A DNA stretch of 64,000 nucleotides. It comes from Bacillota bacterium. Lineage in GTDB: Bacteria; Bacillota; Clostridia; Christensenellales; Aristaeellaceae. The stretch is taken from NCBI GenBank assembly GCA_023436585.1, contig JAEZIN010000008.1, positions 1 to 64,000 on the forward strand. Reading direction: 5' to 3'. Below the pieces are notes generated by a model. The model did not search any database and was not told the origin of the DNA. It saw only the letters and a program-made list of their open reading frames with translations. Shown here piece by piece: positions 25,905 to 34,575 of this stretch; within the stretch, counting starts at the first letter, position 1; each line of letters opens with the position of its first letter. A program made the translations under genes and the position numbers.

Positions 25905-26372
25905 CTAATCCGCCTCCTCGCCAAGCGCCATTTTTACGAGCCTGCGTGCCTCGTGCAGCCGCCACTTGACGGTGCTTTGGGGCAAGCGCAGCAAACGGGC
26001 AATTTCTTCAATGGAAAGCCGTTCGGCATGATGGAGTACCAGTGGCAGCCTGTATTTCTCTGATAGCGTATCCAGGGCATGGCGAAGCCCGATGTCCGGC
26101 GGCGGTTCCCCCTTCTCCGGCAGAGCATCCAGAGATAGAGGCCGGCGCTTGTATCCGCGCTGTATGTTCCTGCATTCGTTGACCACAATCCGCATCAGCC
26201 AGGCATCAAACCGGCTTTTGTCCCGAAGGCTTTCTAGCCGCTGCCAGGCCCGCAGGATGCCTTCCTGCAGCGCATCGGCACAATCCTGGTCGCAGCGGAG
26301 CATGGTGCGCGCAACTCGGTACAGCCTTGGCTCGTTTTGAAGAACGCGCTTCTCAAATTCCATGTCCTCCAT
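25905..26372 (-). CDS. ECF-type RNA polymerase sigma factor
   Basis: A 155-residue sigma-70 family protein. Region 2 spans about 10-75 (YRVARTMLRCDQDCADALQEGILRAWQRL, DAWLMRIVVNECRNIQR). Region 4 spans about 100-150 (RLPLVLHHAERLSIEEIARLL, then RLPQSTVKWRLHEARRLVKM, a clear helix-turn-helix). ATG 26372 is selected for its AAAGGAA site; the frame is open a further 32 codons upstream with no site. It is paired with the downstream membrane protein as a sigma/anti-sigma unit. It probably controls a small regulon in response to an external signal. Confidence 0.93.
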   Translation of the reverse strand: MEDMEFEKRVLQNEPRLYRVARTMLRCDQDCADALQEGILRAWQRLESLRDKSRFDAWLMRIVVNECRNIQRGYKRRPLSLDALPEKGEPPPDIGLRHALDTLSEKYRLPLVLHHAERLSIEEIARLLRLPQSTVKWRLHEARRLVKMALGEEAD

Positions 26373-26443
26373 GCAAATGGTTCCTTTCGCTTTGGTAGGC
26401 CTGCACTTAATAGACGCGTCATGGCAGATAATGGATAGGTACA

Positions 26444-26486
26444 GGAAAAAAATGAGGCCGCGCGGCAAATCCTTGCCGAACGGCCA
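26444..26486 (-). terminator. Terminator of the two-ABC-exporter operon
   Basis: On the minus strand GGCCG..CGGCAA pairs with TTGCCG..CGGCC, followed by TCATTTTTTT. It lies 17 bases after the stop at 26503 and before the sigma factor gene. Confidence 0.85.
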
Positions 26487-26502
26487 TTATCGATTATTGT
26501 AA

Positions 26503-28674
26503 TTACCCGGCAGCGCTGATGGTCTCCGCCTGTTCTTCCTTAATCAGCTTGCTTGTCTGCCGCTGGGCCATAACCAGCTTGTAATAGATGCCCTTTTTCT
26601 TCAAAAGCTCCACATGGGTGCCAGCCTCGGCCACCTTGCCCTTGTCCAACACGATCAGCCTATCGGCGCTGCGAAGCGTGGAAAGCCTATGGGCAATGGC
26701 CACCGTGGTGCGCCCCTTGGTCAGGTTATTCAGGCTTTCCTGAATGGCAGCTTCCGTTTCCACGTCCAGGGAACTTGTGGCCTCGTCCAGGATCAGCACA
26801 TCCGGATTCTTGATGATGGCCCGGGCGATGGATAGCCGCTGCCGCTCGCCGCCGGAGATGGTATGCCCGCCCTCGCCCAGCACCGTGTTGTAGCCGTCGG
26901 CGGTCTGCATGATGAAATCGTGGGCGTTGGCGGCTTTGCAGGCGGCAATCACTTCCTCCGGCGTCGCATTGGGCTTGCCATAAGCCACGTTATCGTATAT
27001 CGTGCCGGCGAACAGGAAGGAATCCTGGAACACCACGCCGATGTTCTCATGCAGGTGTCTGGGGGACATCTCCCGCAAGTCCGCGCCGTTGATGGAGATT
27101 TTTCCGGTGTTGGGGTCGTACAGGCGCATGAGCATATTGATAAGGGTGGATTTGCCTGTGCCGGAGCGCCCCACAATGCCCACCATCTCGCCCGGGTTGA
27201 TGGTCAGGCTCACATCCTTCAGTACCGGCTCGTAGGATTTGTAACCGAAGGTCACGCCGTCAAAGGCTACATTTCCGGAGATGGGCACATTGTTTGCATC
27301 GTCCTTTTCCGCGATGTCCGGCTCCTCGTCCAGAATCTCGAACACCTTCACCATGGAGGTCATGGCGTCGGCCAGCCAGCGCGGGAAGGAAACCAGCCAG
27401 CGCAGCGGAGCATAGATGAAGACGATATACATCACAAACTGGTTCAGCACGCCGATGCTCATGGTGCCATTCAGAATCCCTTTTCCGCCAAAGTACAGCA
27501 CCAGGAACTCACCGATGCCGGTAAAGAAGGTGATGCTGGGGAAAAGCAGTGACCACAGCACCTCGTTGCTGGACTGCACCTCGGCCAACTCGCGTGTCAC
27601 CTTGGAGAACTTGGCGATTTCCAGCTCCTCGTTGCCAAAAGCCTTTACTGTGCGGATACCCCGGATGATGTCATGCAATATGGACTGTGTCTGGGAATTT
27701 TTGCGCCACTGGCGCTCATACCGGCTGCGGATGAACTTCCAGAACCGGGACAAGACAACCATTACAATGGGCACCGGCAAAAACACCAGCAGCGTCAGTC
27801 CCGGGTTGGTCACCATCAGTATGGTCATGACCACCACAAACATAATGCTTTGTTCCACCGCCCAGCGCCCGGCGTCGGCCATAAAATCCTTGATGGTGGT
27901 GGTGTCCTCCATGATCCTGCGGATCAGGTCGCCGGGGGTTCGCTTGGCCAGGGATGTCATGGAAAGCTTTTGCACCTTGTCGTATGTCATGGTGCGAAGG
28001 TCGTTGGCAAAGCCTATGGTAGCCTTGTTGTACACCCTGGCGCTCATGATGAAGATCACTTCGCCCATCGCCCTGGCTACCAACATGCCCAGGCCCAGGA
28101 TCAGCACGACGGAAAACGGACCTTTGTGGGGTTCAAAATGATTATCAATCAGAAACCGGCTGAACAGCGGCGTCAGCAGGAACAGAACGGAGGATACCGT
28201 CAGCCAAAGCTGGGAAGTCAGCATCTTTTTCACATGCGGCTTCATGAGCCCCAGAGCGCGTTTTAACAGACCGCGCTTGTTGAAGCAGAACAGGCATACA
28301 TTCATGCCCTCCACCAAAGGCCGGCCGCAGGTTTCACAATAGTGCACTTCTTTTTCATCCGGTATCAGGGCAGTCTTTGTCTGCACAAAGTAGTTGACCA
28401 CTTTGCAGAACTCCCCTGCCTCCTTAAGGCCCGACATGGAAAAGCGGCAGAGTACCTTATCGGTATCGTCGGCCATGGTGACAAACAGAAGGCCGCAGCC
28501 GACACCGGCAATGACGGCGGCTTCCTTGACGTTTTCGGCGGAAAAACCATCCGTTTGGCTGCCCTGCCACAAGACGGCAATGTTCCCCTGCTCGTTAAAC
28601 TGAAGCTCGCCCTGGCCAGGCTTCATATCCAGCCCCAAATCATAGGGAAAGGTATAGACTTTCAATACAATCAA
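26503..28674 (-). CDS. ABC exporter (fused permease-ATPase) with zinc-ribbon N-terminal domain
   Basis: A 723-residue half-transporter. Residues 1-110 form an unusual leading domain ending in a four-cysteine zinc ribbon (C113, C116, C127, C130). Six membrane helices follow (about 150-440), then the ATPase with Walker A GRSGTGKST, Q-loop VFQDSFLFAGTIYDN, signature TISGGERQRLSIARAI, Walker B VLILDEATSSLD and H-loop AIAHRLSTL. It is the last gene of a three-gene unit with the DUF1854 protein and a second similar exporter; the two half-transporters probably form a heterodimer. Related exporters in databases are linked to DUF1854 and, in some bacteria, to cyanophycin genes, none of which is present here. 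Substrate unknown. Confidence 0.92.
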   Translation of the reverse strand: MIVLKVYTFPYDLGLDMKPGQGELQFNEQGNIAVLWQGSQTDGFSAENVKEAAVIAGVGCGLLFVTMADDTDKVLCRFSMSGLKEAGEFCKVVNYFVQTKTALIPDEKEVHYCETCGRPLVEGMNVCLFCFNKRGLLKRALGLMKPHVKKMLTSQLWLTVSSVLFLLTPLFSRFLIDNHFEPHKGPFSVVLILGLGMLVARAMGEVIFIMSARVYNKATIGFANDLRTMTYDKVQKLSMTSLAKRTPGDLIRRIMEDTTTIKDFMADAGRWAVEQSIMFVVVMTILMVTNPGLTLLVFLPVPIVMVVLSRFWKFIRSRYERQWRKNSQTQSILHDIIRGIRTVKAFGNEELEIAKFSKVTRELAEVQSSNEVLWSLLFPSITFFTGIGEFLVLYFGGKGILNGTMSIGVLNQFVMYIVFIYAPLRWLVSFPRWLADAMTSMVKVFEILDEEPDIAEKDDANNVPISGNVAFDGVTFGYKSYEPVLKDVSLTINPGEMVGIVGRSGTGKSTLINMLMRLYDPNTGKISINGADLREMSPRHLHENIGVVFQDSFLFAGTIYDNVAYGKPNATPEEVIAACKAANAHDFIMQTADGYNTVLGEGGHTISGGERQRLSIARAIIKNPDVLILDEATSSLDVETEAAIQESLNNLTKGRTTVAIAHRLSTLRSADRLIVLDKGKVAEAGTHVELLKKKGIYYKLVMAQRQTSKLIKEEQAETISAAG

Positions 28675-28714
28675 CTCCTATCCGGTCGATAGAGGTTTAC
28701 ATGGTACTGTACTT

Positions 28715-29260
28715 TTAGAACAGGAACGGTTCCAGGCGTTTCAGGCTCTTTTTGTCCAACCCCTCCAGGGAGGGAATGATATACCGGTTGCCGTCCACAT
28801 CGAATATGATCAGCTTTTCGTTTTTGAGCATACGGATGTTTCTGTTCACATCCTTGACGGCGCAGGTCTTGTCTGTTTTGCCGTCCTTGCCGCCGATAAC
28901 CATTTCCATGTAGACATAGCCCAGCTTATCCTTGATGGACTTGATCTCCAGCACGTTGGGGCAGTAATATCTGCGGTCCAGCTCCTCCAACACAATTTGA
29001 AGCTGCTCGCCGGTAAGGTCGGAAAGGCTGCGGATAATGCCAATCTCCTTGTTTTCGTGATCGGCCACAGAGATATAGCTGCTGGGGTCGCCCAGGGGCA
29101 GCGCGCGCCGAAGGCTAATGCGCTTGTGCTCCGCGCCCTTGTATTGAAGCCCCGTAAACCCGCCGGGGGTTTTGAAGAATTTCGCCTGAACCAAATCCAG
29201 AAACCCAATATCGATGGCTTCGGAAAGGCTTTGCATGCTGTTTGCCGCAATGGTTTGCAT
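28715..29260 (-). CDS. DUF1854 family protein
   Basis: A 181-residue soluble protein. Features seen: GIIRSLSDLTGEQLQIVLEELDRRYYCPNVLEI (about 95-130), then YVYMEMVIGGKDGKTDKTCAVKDVNRNIRMLKNEKLIIFDVDGNRYIIP, the pattern I associate with DUF1854. It sits between two zinc-ribbon ABC exporters (gaps of 49 and 40 bases). Its biochemical role is not known; location suggests a partner or regulator of the transporter pair. No signal peptide or membrane helix. Confidence 0.85.
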   Translation of the reverse strand: MQTIAANSMQSLSEAIDIGFLDLVQAKFFKTPGGFTGLQYKGAEHKRISLRRALPLGDPSSYISVADHENKEIGIIRSLSDLTGEQLQIVLEELDRRYYCPNVLEIKSIKDKLGYVYMEMVIGGKDGKTDKTCAVKDVNRNIRMLKNEKLIIFDVDGNRYIIPSLEGLDKKSLKRLEPFLF

Positions 29261-29309
29261 ACGTTTGATCCTCCATATTTTTTTGCGAATGGCGGGACTG
29301 GCAGTATCA

Positions 29310-31571
29310 TTACGCTTCCATGGAAATGACCTTCAGCCCCTCCATTTGAATGTTGTACAGCTTGTAATACTCGCCCTTCTTGGCGATCAGCTCCGCGTGG
29401 GTGCCGCTTTCCACAACCTTGCCCTCGCTGATGACCGCCAGGCTGTCGGCCTCTCGCAGGGTGGAGAGCCGGTGGGCGATGGAAATGGTGGTGCGGCCCC
29501 TTTGCAGCTTCGATAAGGCCTTTTGGATATTGCCCTCGGTTTCCGTATCCATGGCCGCGGTGGCCTCGTCCAGGATCAGTATCCTCGGGTCCTGGATGAT
29601 GGTGCGGGCGATGGACAGCCGCTGCTTCTCGCCGCCGGACAGATCCTGCCCGCCGGCGCCCACCCTGGTTTCGTACCCATCGGGCAGGTTCATGATGAAG
29701 TCATGGGCGGAGGCGGCCTTGGCGGCCCGGATCACATCCTCAATGGTGGCCTTGGGGTTGGCATAGCGGATGTTGTCGGCGATGGTGCCAATGAACAGGT
29801 AGATATCCTGGGATACGATGCCGATGCTGCTGCGCAGCATTTTCAGGGACAGCTCCCGCACATCGATCCCGTCGATCTTCACGCTGCCCTGCTTCACATC
29901 GTACAGCCGTGCGATGAGGTTGGCCAAGGTGGATTTGCCGGCGCCGGTCTTGCCCACGATGCCCAGCATCTTTCCGGCTTCCACATGCAGGTCGATGCCC
30001 TTCAAAATCGGGGTGGCCGGGTCATACTCGAACCACACGTTGCTCACATCGATGCGGCCTGCAAAATTGTCCAGGGTGACCGGGTTCTCGGGCTCGGCCA
30101 CATCCGGCTTGGCGTCAATGATCTCAAACACGCGCTGGGCCGCGTCCACGCAGCGGGCCCACCAGTTGGATACCCAGGACATGAACTCCAGCGGTCCGTA
30201 AAGCATTTGCAGGTAAGCCGTAAAGGTTAGCAGCGTACCCAGCGTAATTTCATTGCGGATGACCATCATGCCGCCTACGATGGTAACGGCCACATGGCCA
30301 ATAAACATGAACAGATAAATCAGCGGGAAGGCCGTAAAGCCCACATTCAGCGAAGCGGCATCTACGCCGGCCTGCTTGTTGCCCACATCCATGAACCTGT
30401 TGGTCTCGTCATCCTCCCTGGCAAAGGCTTTGATGACCCGCTGGCCGTTTACGGAGTCGGAGACCATGGCGTTGAGCTGCGAGCCGTACACCCAGTTTTT
30501 GTGGTGGAAGCGGCGGAAAATGCTCCACAGGATCCGGAACATGATAACCGCCACGGGCAGCACCACCAGGCAGATGGCCGCCAGGGTGATGTTCAAAAGG
30601 CACATGAGCGTAATGACGCCGCCAAACGTCAATACATTGATAATCACATACGGCAGGCCGTCCACAAAGAACCAGTAGATGTTGGTGGCATCCTTGTTGA
30701 CCCTGTTCATCAGCGCACCGGTGCGCTTGGAGGTGTAAAAGCCCACGGACAGCCGCTGCATGGCTTCAAAGATTTTGACCTTCAGGTCATAGATAATCCA
30801 CGGCATCGTGCGGGCCAGTACAAAGCCGTACAGCATGTTCATGCCGGTGCCCAGAGCCCTTACCAGAAAGATCATGGTCACGATGCCAAACACCATGCCG
30901 TAATACTTGCCGCCCTCCGCCAGCACCTCGTCAAAGAGCAATTTGGAACTGACATAAGGTGTAGCGATGGCGAAGGCCGTGCTCCCCAGCATCACCAGGA
31001 AAACCACCAGCACCTTGCGCCAATAATTTTTGAAGAAACCCATCAGCCGCATGGTAATGGATTTTTTGTCCATGCATTTGGGGCAGAGCTTGCGCTCGGG
31101 CTCGGGATAGCGCGTGCCGCACTTTTCGCAGAACAGCTCCTCATCCACCAGAATTTCCGTCAGCGGATCGATCCCTTCCCGGATGTTTTTGACGGCCTTG
31201 ATCAGCCGCTCCACATAGGACAGGTACCCGACGGAAAACAGCATGAGGACCTTTGCTTCCCCATCCTTTTCGCTGTACAGCCGGCCGGTGGACAGAAGCC
31301 TTTCACTATTGAGCTCGCCCAAGTCATTTAATACAAACGTATCCTTGCTGTTCAGCGCATACGCGGATACGATCCGCCGTGCGCCTGTGATCCTGACCAC
31401 CTTTTCCAAGCCATAAAGGATATACAGCCGCTCATTGTCTACGGCGGCGTAGGTATCCGCATGACTTCCGTCAGGCGCCATGTCGGTGTGAATGGCGTAA
31501 ATCAGTTTCTTGGTATCGATGCCCTGGGATTCAAAGGCGGATAGCATGTACTCAGGAATGTGGGTTTTCAT
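29310..31571 (-). CDS. ABC exporter (fused permease-ATPase) with zinc-ribbon N-terminal domain
   Basis: A 753-residue half-transporter and paralogue of the one at 26503. An N-terminal soluble domain of about 145 residues ends in a zinc ribbon (C148, C151, C163, C166). Six membrane helices span about 180-480. The ATPase has Walker A GKTGAGKST, Q-loop VSQDIYLFIGTIADN, signature DLSGGEKQRLSIARTI, Walker B ILILDEATAAMD and H-loop SIAHRLSTL. Start ATG 31571 has AAGGAG ten bases upstream; the longer frame lacks a site. First gene of the three-gene exporter unit, and 46 bases downstream of a terminator that ends a tiny upstream gene. Confidence 0.92.
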   Translation of the reverse strand: MKTHIPEYMLSAFESQGIDTKKLIYAIHTDMAPDGSHADTYAAVDNERLYILYGLEKVVRITGARRIVSAYALNSKDTFVLNDLGELNSERLLSTGRLYSEKDGEAKVLMLFSVGYLSYVERLIKAVKNIREGIDPLTEILVDEELFCEKCGTRYPEPERKLCPKCMDKKSITMRLMGFFKNYWRKVLVVFLVMLGSTAFAIATPYVSSKLLFDEVLAEGGKYYGMVFGIVTMIFLVRALGTGMNMLYGFVLARTMPWIIYDLKVKIFEAMQRLSVGFYTSKRTGALMNRVNKDATNIYWFFVDGLPYVIINVLTFGGVITLMCLLNITLAAICLVVLPVAVIMFRILWSIFRRFHHKNWVYGSQLNAMVSDSVNGQRVIKAFAREDDETNRFMDVGNKQAGVDAASLNVGFTAFPLIYLFMFIGHVAVTIVGGMMVIRNEITLGTLLTFTAYLQMLYGPLEFMSWVSNWWARCVDAAQRVFEIIDAKPDVAEPENPVTLDNFAGRIDVSNVWFEYDPATPILKGIDLHVEAGKMLGIVGKTGAGKSTLANLIARLYDVKQGSVKIDGIDVRELSLKMLRSSIGIVSQDIYLFIGTIADNIRYANPKATIEDVIRAAKAASAHDFIMNLPDGYETRVGAGGQDLSGGEKQRLSIARTIIQDPRILILDEATAAMDTETEGNIQKALSKLQRGRTTISIAHRLSTLREADSLAVISEGKVVESGTHAELIAKKGEYYKLYNIQMEGLKVISMEA

Positions 31572-31616
31572 GGCATTATTCTCCTTAAAATGGTTACCCG
31601 GGCAGTTTTTTGCATA

Positions 31617-31648
31617 CAAAAACGGCGGGATTTTTTCAACCCCGCCGT
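31617..31648 (-). terminator. Terminator/attenuator between the tiny gene and the exporter operon
   Basis: On the minus strand ACGGCGGG pairs with CCCGCCGT (8 bp) and is followed by TTTTG. It lies 24 bases after the small reading frame and 46 bases before the exporter start, so partial read-through may feed the exporter genes. Confidence 0.8.
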
Positions 31649-31672
31649 GAAAAAGCGCTCAAATATCCAACT

Positions 31673-31741
31673 TCATGGATATCCTGCTGTTTCGATGACA
31701 ATCATGGCGTGGTCAGACTCCAGCACCGAGTGCTTCGTCAT
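31673..31741 (-). other. Second short frame (22 residues), possible frameshifted end of the small peptide gene
   Basis: An ATG frame opening MTKHSVLESDHAMIVIE and closing at TGA, 24 bases before the terminator. It is in the -1/+1 relation to the 35-residue frame and is open from just before that frame's stop. No clear ribosome site of its own. It could be a downstream cistron, the rest of a broken gene, or non-coding. Confidence 0.3.
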
Positions 31742-31757
31742 CCCACGTCTTTTAGCA

Positions 31758-31865
31758 CTAGGCGCCCATTATGAAGTTATTTGCTGCAGAGACACGGTTT
31801 CTGCTTGTCAACCCAGCTGCAATGCCGCTACCGCTTGCCAATACAATTGCAAATCTGTTTGCCAT
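31758..31865 (-). CDS. Small peptide gene (35 residues) upstream of the exporter operon
   Basis: ATG 31865 has AAAGGAGG ten bases upstream and a good promoter at 31926-31954. The peptide opens MANRFAIVLASGSGIAAG and ends NNFIMGA before TAG. Residues 5-18 are hydrophobic and small-residue rich. The frame one base over stays open just past this stop and runs to 31673, so the gene may be frameshifted or the two peptides separate. I recognise no family. The promoter, strong ribosome site and terminator argue that it is expressed. Because it immediately precedes two exporter genes it could encode an exported peptide or a leader, but that is inference. Confidence 0.5.
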   Translation of the reverse strand: MANRFAIVLASGSGIAAGLTSRNRVSAANNFIMGA

Positions 31866-31925
31866 TTAGCCCGTGCCTCCTTTCACTTCATTTTTTAGGC
31901 GCGCTGATGTCCAGCAGCCTTGTTC

Positions 31926-31954
31926 AGATTACCATTCTATGGACGAAAAGTCAA
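31926..31954 (-). promoter_or_regulatory. Promoter of the small peptide gene/exporter unit
   Basis: Minus-strand TTGACT (31949-31954), 17-bp spacer, TAATCT (31926-31931), about 60 bases upstream of the small ATG. The 450-base stretch 31572-32020 holds this promoter, the small frames and the terminator. Confidence 0.6.
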
Positions 31955-32020
31955 TACTACTGAAGAAAAAAAGTCCAATGCACACATCATGCAAACCACT
32001 TGCTATTGAACGAAAGATAA

Positions 32021-33115
32021 TCACCCGGTCTCCTTTAATTTTGCCTCAATCAAACGAAGGTTGATCTTCAGCCGTTCATCCTCCGGGCTTAAATCCAGCG
32101 CTTCCTTGGCATGCCCCAAAGCACGCTCATACATGCCCAGACGGTAACAGGCAATGGCCGCCAGGTCGCTGGGCGTATAATCCCATGAATACCCCATGTT
32201 CACATACGTCTTTGACCGTTCCTTTATTTTCAGCGCTTCCTCCGCCATGAAAAAAGCCATGGGCCAGTCGGAAAGCTGATAGGCCATCTTGGCACACTCC
32301 ACATACGGATCGCGCATATGAGGTGCTTCCGCAACGGCCCGGAAATACCAGGCATACCCTTCTCTGGTGTTCTTCAACTGATGATACGCCTTGGCAATCC
32401 AGCGCATGGCAGCGCAGCGTTCCTCATTCCAGAAGGCGCTGGGCAGGTTCAAATACGCCTTCAACGTATCAATGCACTTTTGCCACTCGCCCTTGTACAT
32501 ATATTCCCTGCCAAGATAGTACCTGAGCCGGTCGCTTTGGGGGCTTTCCTCCACCCCCAGTTCCAGAAGGGGCAGGTAGGAGCCTCTTGATTTGGTTGCA
32601 TCAGGATAATGGTTCAGCACCATTCCCTCCACAAAAACGGTATGCTTGGGTCCTTTCCCCACATAGCTCAGCCATTCGTGTACAGGATCGCGCCAAATAA
32701 AGTCATACCGCGAATGCACCTTGGCGTAATGCATCTGCACATAGGGCGAACCGTCCTCTTTCAGGCTCCAGTTATAGATATATTTGGCCTGCTTCATTTC
32801 CGGGGCCCAGGCTGCCTCCAGGCGCGCGCGCCATCCTTTATCAAACAACTCATCCAAGTCGGTACAAACGCAGATATCCGCATCCTCCGGCACATTGTTA
32901 AGAGATACATTCCGGGCCACATCAAAGCGCCAGGGCTTCACCTCGTTTACAAACACCTTGGCGCCACGGTTGCGCAGCTTTTCCACCGTCGCGTCCGTGG
33001 AACCCGTATCGGTAACGACCACCAGGTCGCTCTCCCCCATGGAGTCCATCCACTGGTCCACAAATTTTTCTTCATTTTTGCAAATGGCATAAACACATAT
33101 CTTGTATCCGGCCAT
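32021..33115 (-). CDS. GT2 glycosyltransferase with C-terminal TPR repeats
   Basis: A 364-residue enzyme. The GT-A domain (about 1-200) starts YKICVYAICKNEEKFVDQWMDSM, has DTGSTDAT and the DxD site CTDLDELF, and a later RDPVHEWL. The C-terminal part (about 210-364) is helical with TPR-like repeats (LAAIACYRLGMYERALGHAKEALDLSPED). ATG 33115 fits the AGAGG site and the length of the adjacent paralogue; ATG 33121 is only two bases from that site. Such fused enzymes are known from protein- and surface-glycan loci, including Bacillus exosporium regions as far as I recall. It is ten bases downstream of its paralogue, so they form an operon. Confidence 0.9.
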   Translation of the reverse strand: MAGYKICVYAICKNEEKFVDQWMDSMGESDLVVVTDTGSTDATVEKLRNRGAKVFVNEVKPWRFDVARNVSLNNVPEDADICVCTDLDELFDKGWRARLEAAWAPEMKQAKYIYNWSLKEDGSPYVQMHYAKVHSRYDFIWRDPVHEWLSYVGKGPKHTVFVEGMVLNHYPDATKSRGSYLPLLELGVEESPQSDRLRYYLGREYMYKGEWQKCIDTLKAYLNLPSAFWNEERCAAMRWIAKAYHQLKNTREGYAWYFRAVAEAPHMRDPYVECAKMAYQLSDWPMAFFMAEEALKIKERSKTYVNMGYSWDYTPSDLAAIACYRLGMYERALGHAKEALDLSPEDERLKINLRLIEAKLKETG

Positions 33116-33131
33116 ACTCATATCCTCTGCA

Positions 33132-34217
33132 CTATTTCAATTTTTCATCAATCAGCTGAAGGTTTCTTATAAGCCTCTGGTCGTTGGGCTCCAAGCTGCA
33201 TGCCTTCTGGGCGTATTCATGGGATTTTTGATACAACCCAAGCCGGTAATAGGCAATGGCCGCCAGATCATACAGGCTGTAGCCCCACGCCGCGGGATCA
33301 AGCAGATATCCGCCAGCCTTATCCGTAATACCCAGCGCCTTTTCCGTCATCAGAAGCACCAGGGGCCAGTCGCCCGTAGCATAGCCCAACCGGGCCATCT
33401 GGTGATAAGGTTCTCGAATATACGGGCATTCGGCAATGGCCTTGTAGAGCCATATCTGCGCCTGCTTCATGTCGCCTTTTGACTGATAGCTTTTGGAGAT
33501 ATAGCGCATGGAGGCGCATCTTTCCACATCCCACCTGGCGGAGAGAAGGTCCAAATGGCACTTCAAAGTTGCTATGCACTCATCGTGCATGCCGTGGTAC
33601 ATATATTCTCTGCCCAGCCAGAAGACGGTCCTGTCGTCTTGCGGGTTCTCCTTGGCCGATAATTCGAGAAGGGGCAGGTATTGTCCCCTTGGCTTGCTGT
33701 TATCCGGATAATGGTGGAGCACCATGCCGCCCACCCAAACGATGGATTCCAGCTCTGTGCCGCTGTACTGCAGCACTTCATGGACAGGATGCACCCAGCG
33801 GAACTCCTTGCGCCTGTGTATCTTCTCCATGGGAAACTGCTTCTCGATGGATCCGTCGGGATGATGGCTCCATACAAAGAAATAGCGGGCGCGAGTGTGC
33901 TGCGGCTGCCAAACATCCTCCAGCTTCTTGCGCCATCCCGGCTCAAACACCTCATCCAGATCGTTGGAAACACAAATATCCACGTCCTCCGGGATGTGGT
34001 CCATGGCAGCATTGCGGGCTGCATCAAAGCGCCAGGGTGATATGGTTTCCTCGAATACGAGGGCTCCCCTTGCTCTCAGTTTTTCCGCAGTCGCATCGGT
34101 GGAGCCGGTATCCAGCACCACCACCATATCCGCCTCACTGACGGCATCCATCCACCGGTCTACAAACTGCTCCTCGTTTTTACATATGGCATATACGCAA
34201 ATCTTATATTGACTCAT
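33132..34217 (-). CDS. GT2 glycosyltransferase with C-terminal TPR repeats (paralogue)
   Basis: A 361-residue paralogue of the gene downstream, with the same opening YKICVYAICKNEEQFVDRWMDAV, DTGSTDAT, DxD site SNDLDEVF, VHPVHEVLQYSG, and TPR-like C terminus (LAAIAYYRLGLYQKSHEYAQKACSLEPND). Start ATG 34217 follows GGGAGC; an ATG seven codons upstream is less well placed. It is divergent from rfbACBD, so both may serve rhamnose-containing glycans. Donor and acceptor unknown. Confidence 0.9.
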   Translation of the reverse strand: MSQYKICVYAICKNEEQFVDRWMDAVSEADMVVVLDTGSTDATAEKLRARGALVFEETISPWRFDAARNAAMDHIPEDVDICVSNDLDEVFEPGWRKKLEDVWQPQHTRARYFFVWSHHPDGSIEKQFPMEKIHRRKEFRWVHPVHEVLQYSGTELESIVWVGGMVLHHYPDNSKPRGQYLPLLELSAKENPQDDRTVFWLGREYMYHGMHDECIATLKCHLDLLSARWDVERCASMRYISKSYQSKGDMKQAQIWLYKAIAECPYIREPYHQMARLGYATGDWPLVLLMTEKALGITDKAGGYLLDPAAWGYSLYDLAAIAYYRLGLYQKSHEYAQKACSLEPNDQRLIRNLQLIDEKLK

Positions 34218-34291
34218 GGAAAAGCTCCCATGCAGCAAAATTTCATGAAACCAATATCATGATATGTAGAATCGGATATGAATGCCACTTA

Positions 34292-34320
34292 TGAATATGG
34301 CAGTTTACATTCAGGCTCAA
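34292..34320 (-). promoter_or_regulatory. Possible promoter of the two TPR glycosyltransferase genes
   Basis: Minus-strand TTGAGC (34315-34320), 17-bp spacer, TATTCA (34292-34297), about 75 bases before the ATG. Both boxes are imperfect. Confidence 0.35.
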
Positions 34321-34421
34321 AATTCCCATTTCAAGCCAAATATTATCCCATCGTTGAAAGATTCATGTCATACGGCCCTAACAATTTACATTTCCGTGCA
34401 ATTCTTTTATTCCGTATTCTG

Positions 34422-34450
34422 TTGATTGATAAGGAACGGTAAGGTACAAT
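34422..34450 (+). promoter_or_regulatory. Promoter of the rfbACBD operon
   Basis: TTGATT (34422-34427), 17-bp spacer, TACAAT (34445-34450). It leaves a leader of about 120 bases before rfbA. The 358-base gap 34218-34575 holds only the two divergent promoters as far as I can see. Confidence 0.6.
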
Positions 34451-34575
34451 ATATGGTGCATGAAAAAATACATGCAGCAACGGCAGGATAACTGCGGTGT
34501 TGATGTACCATACGCACGGGCATTTATCTTGAAGCCCGGACTCTGTTTTAATCCGAAGCAATGGAGGGATACGCC

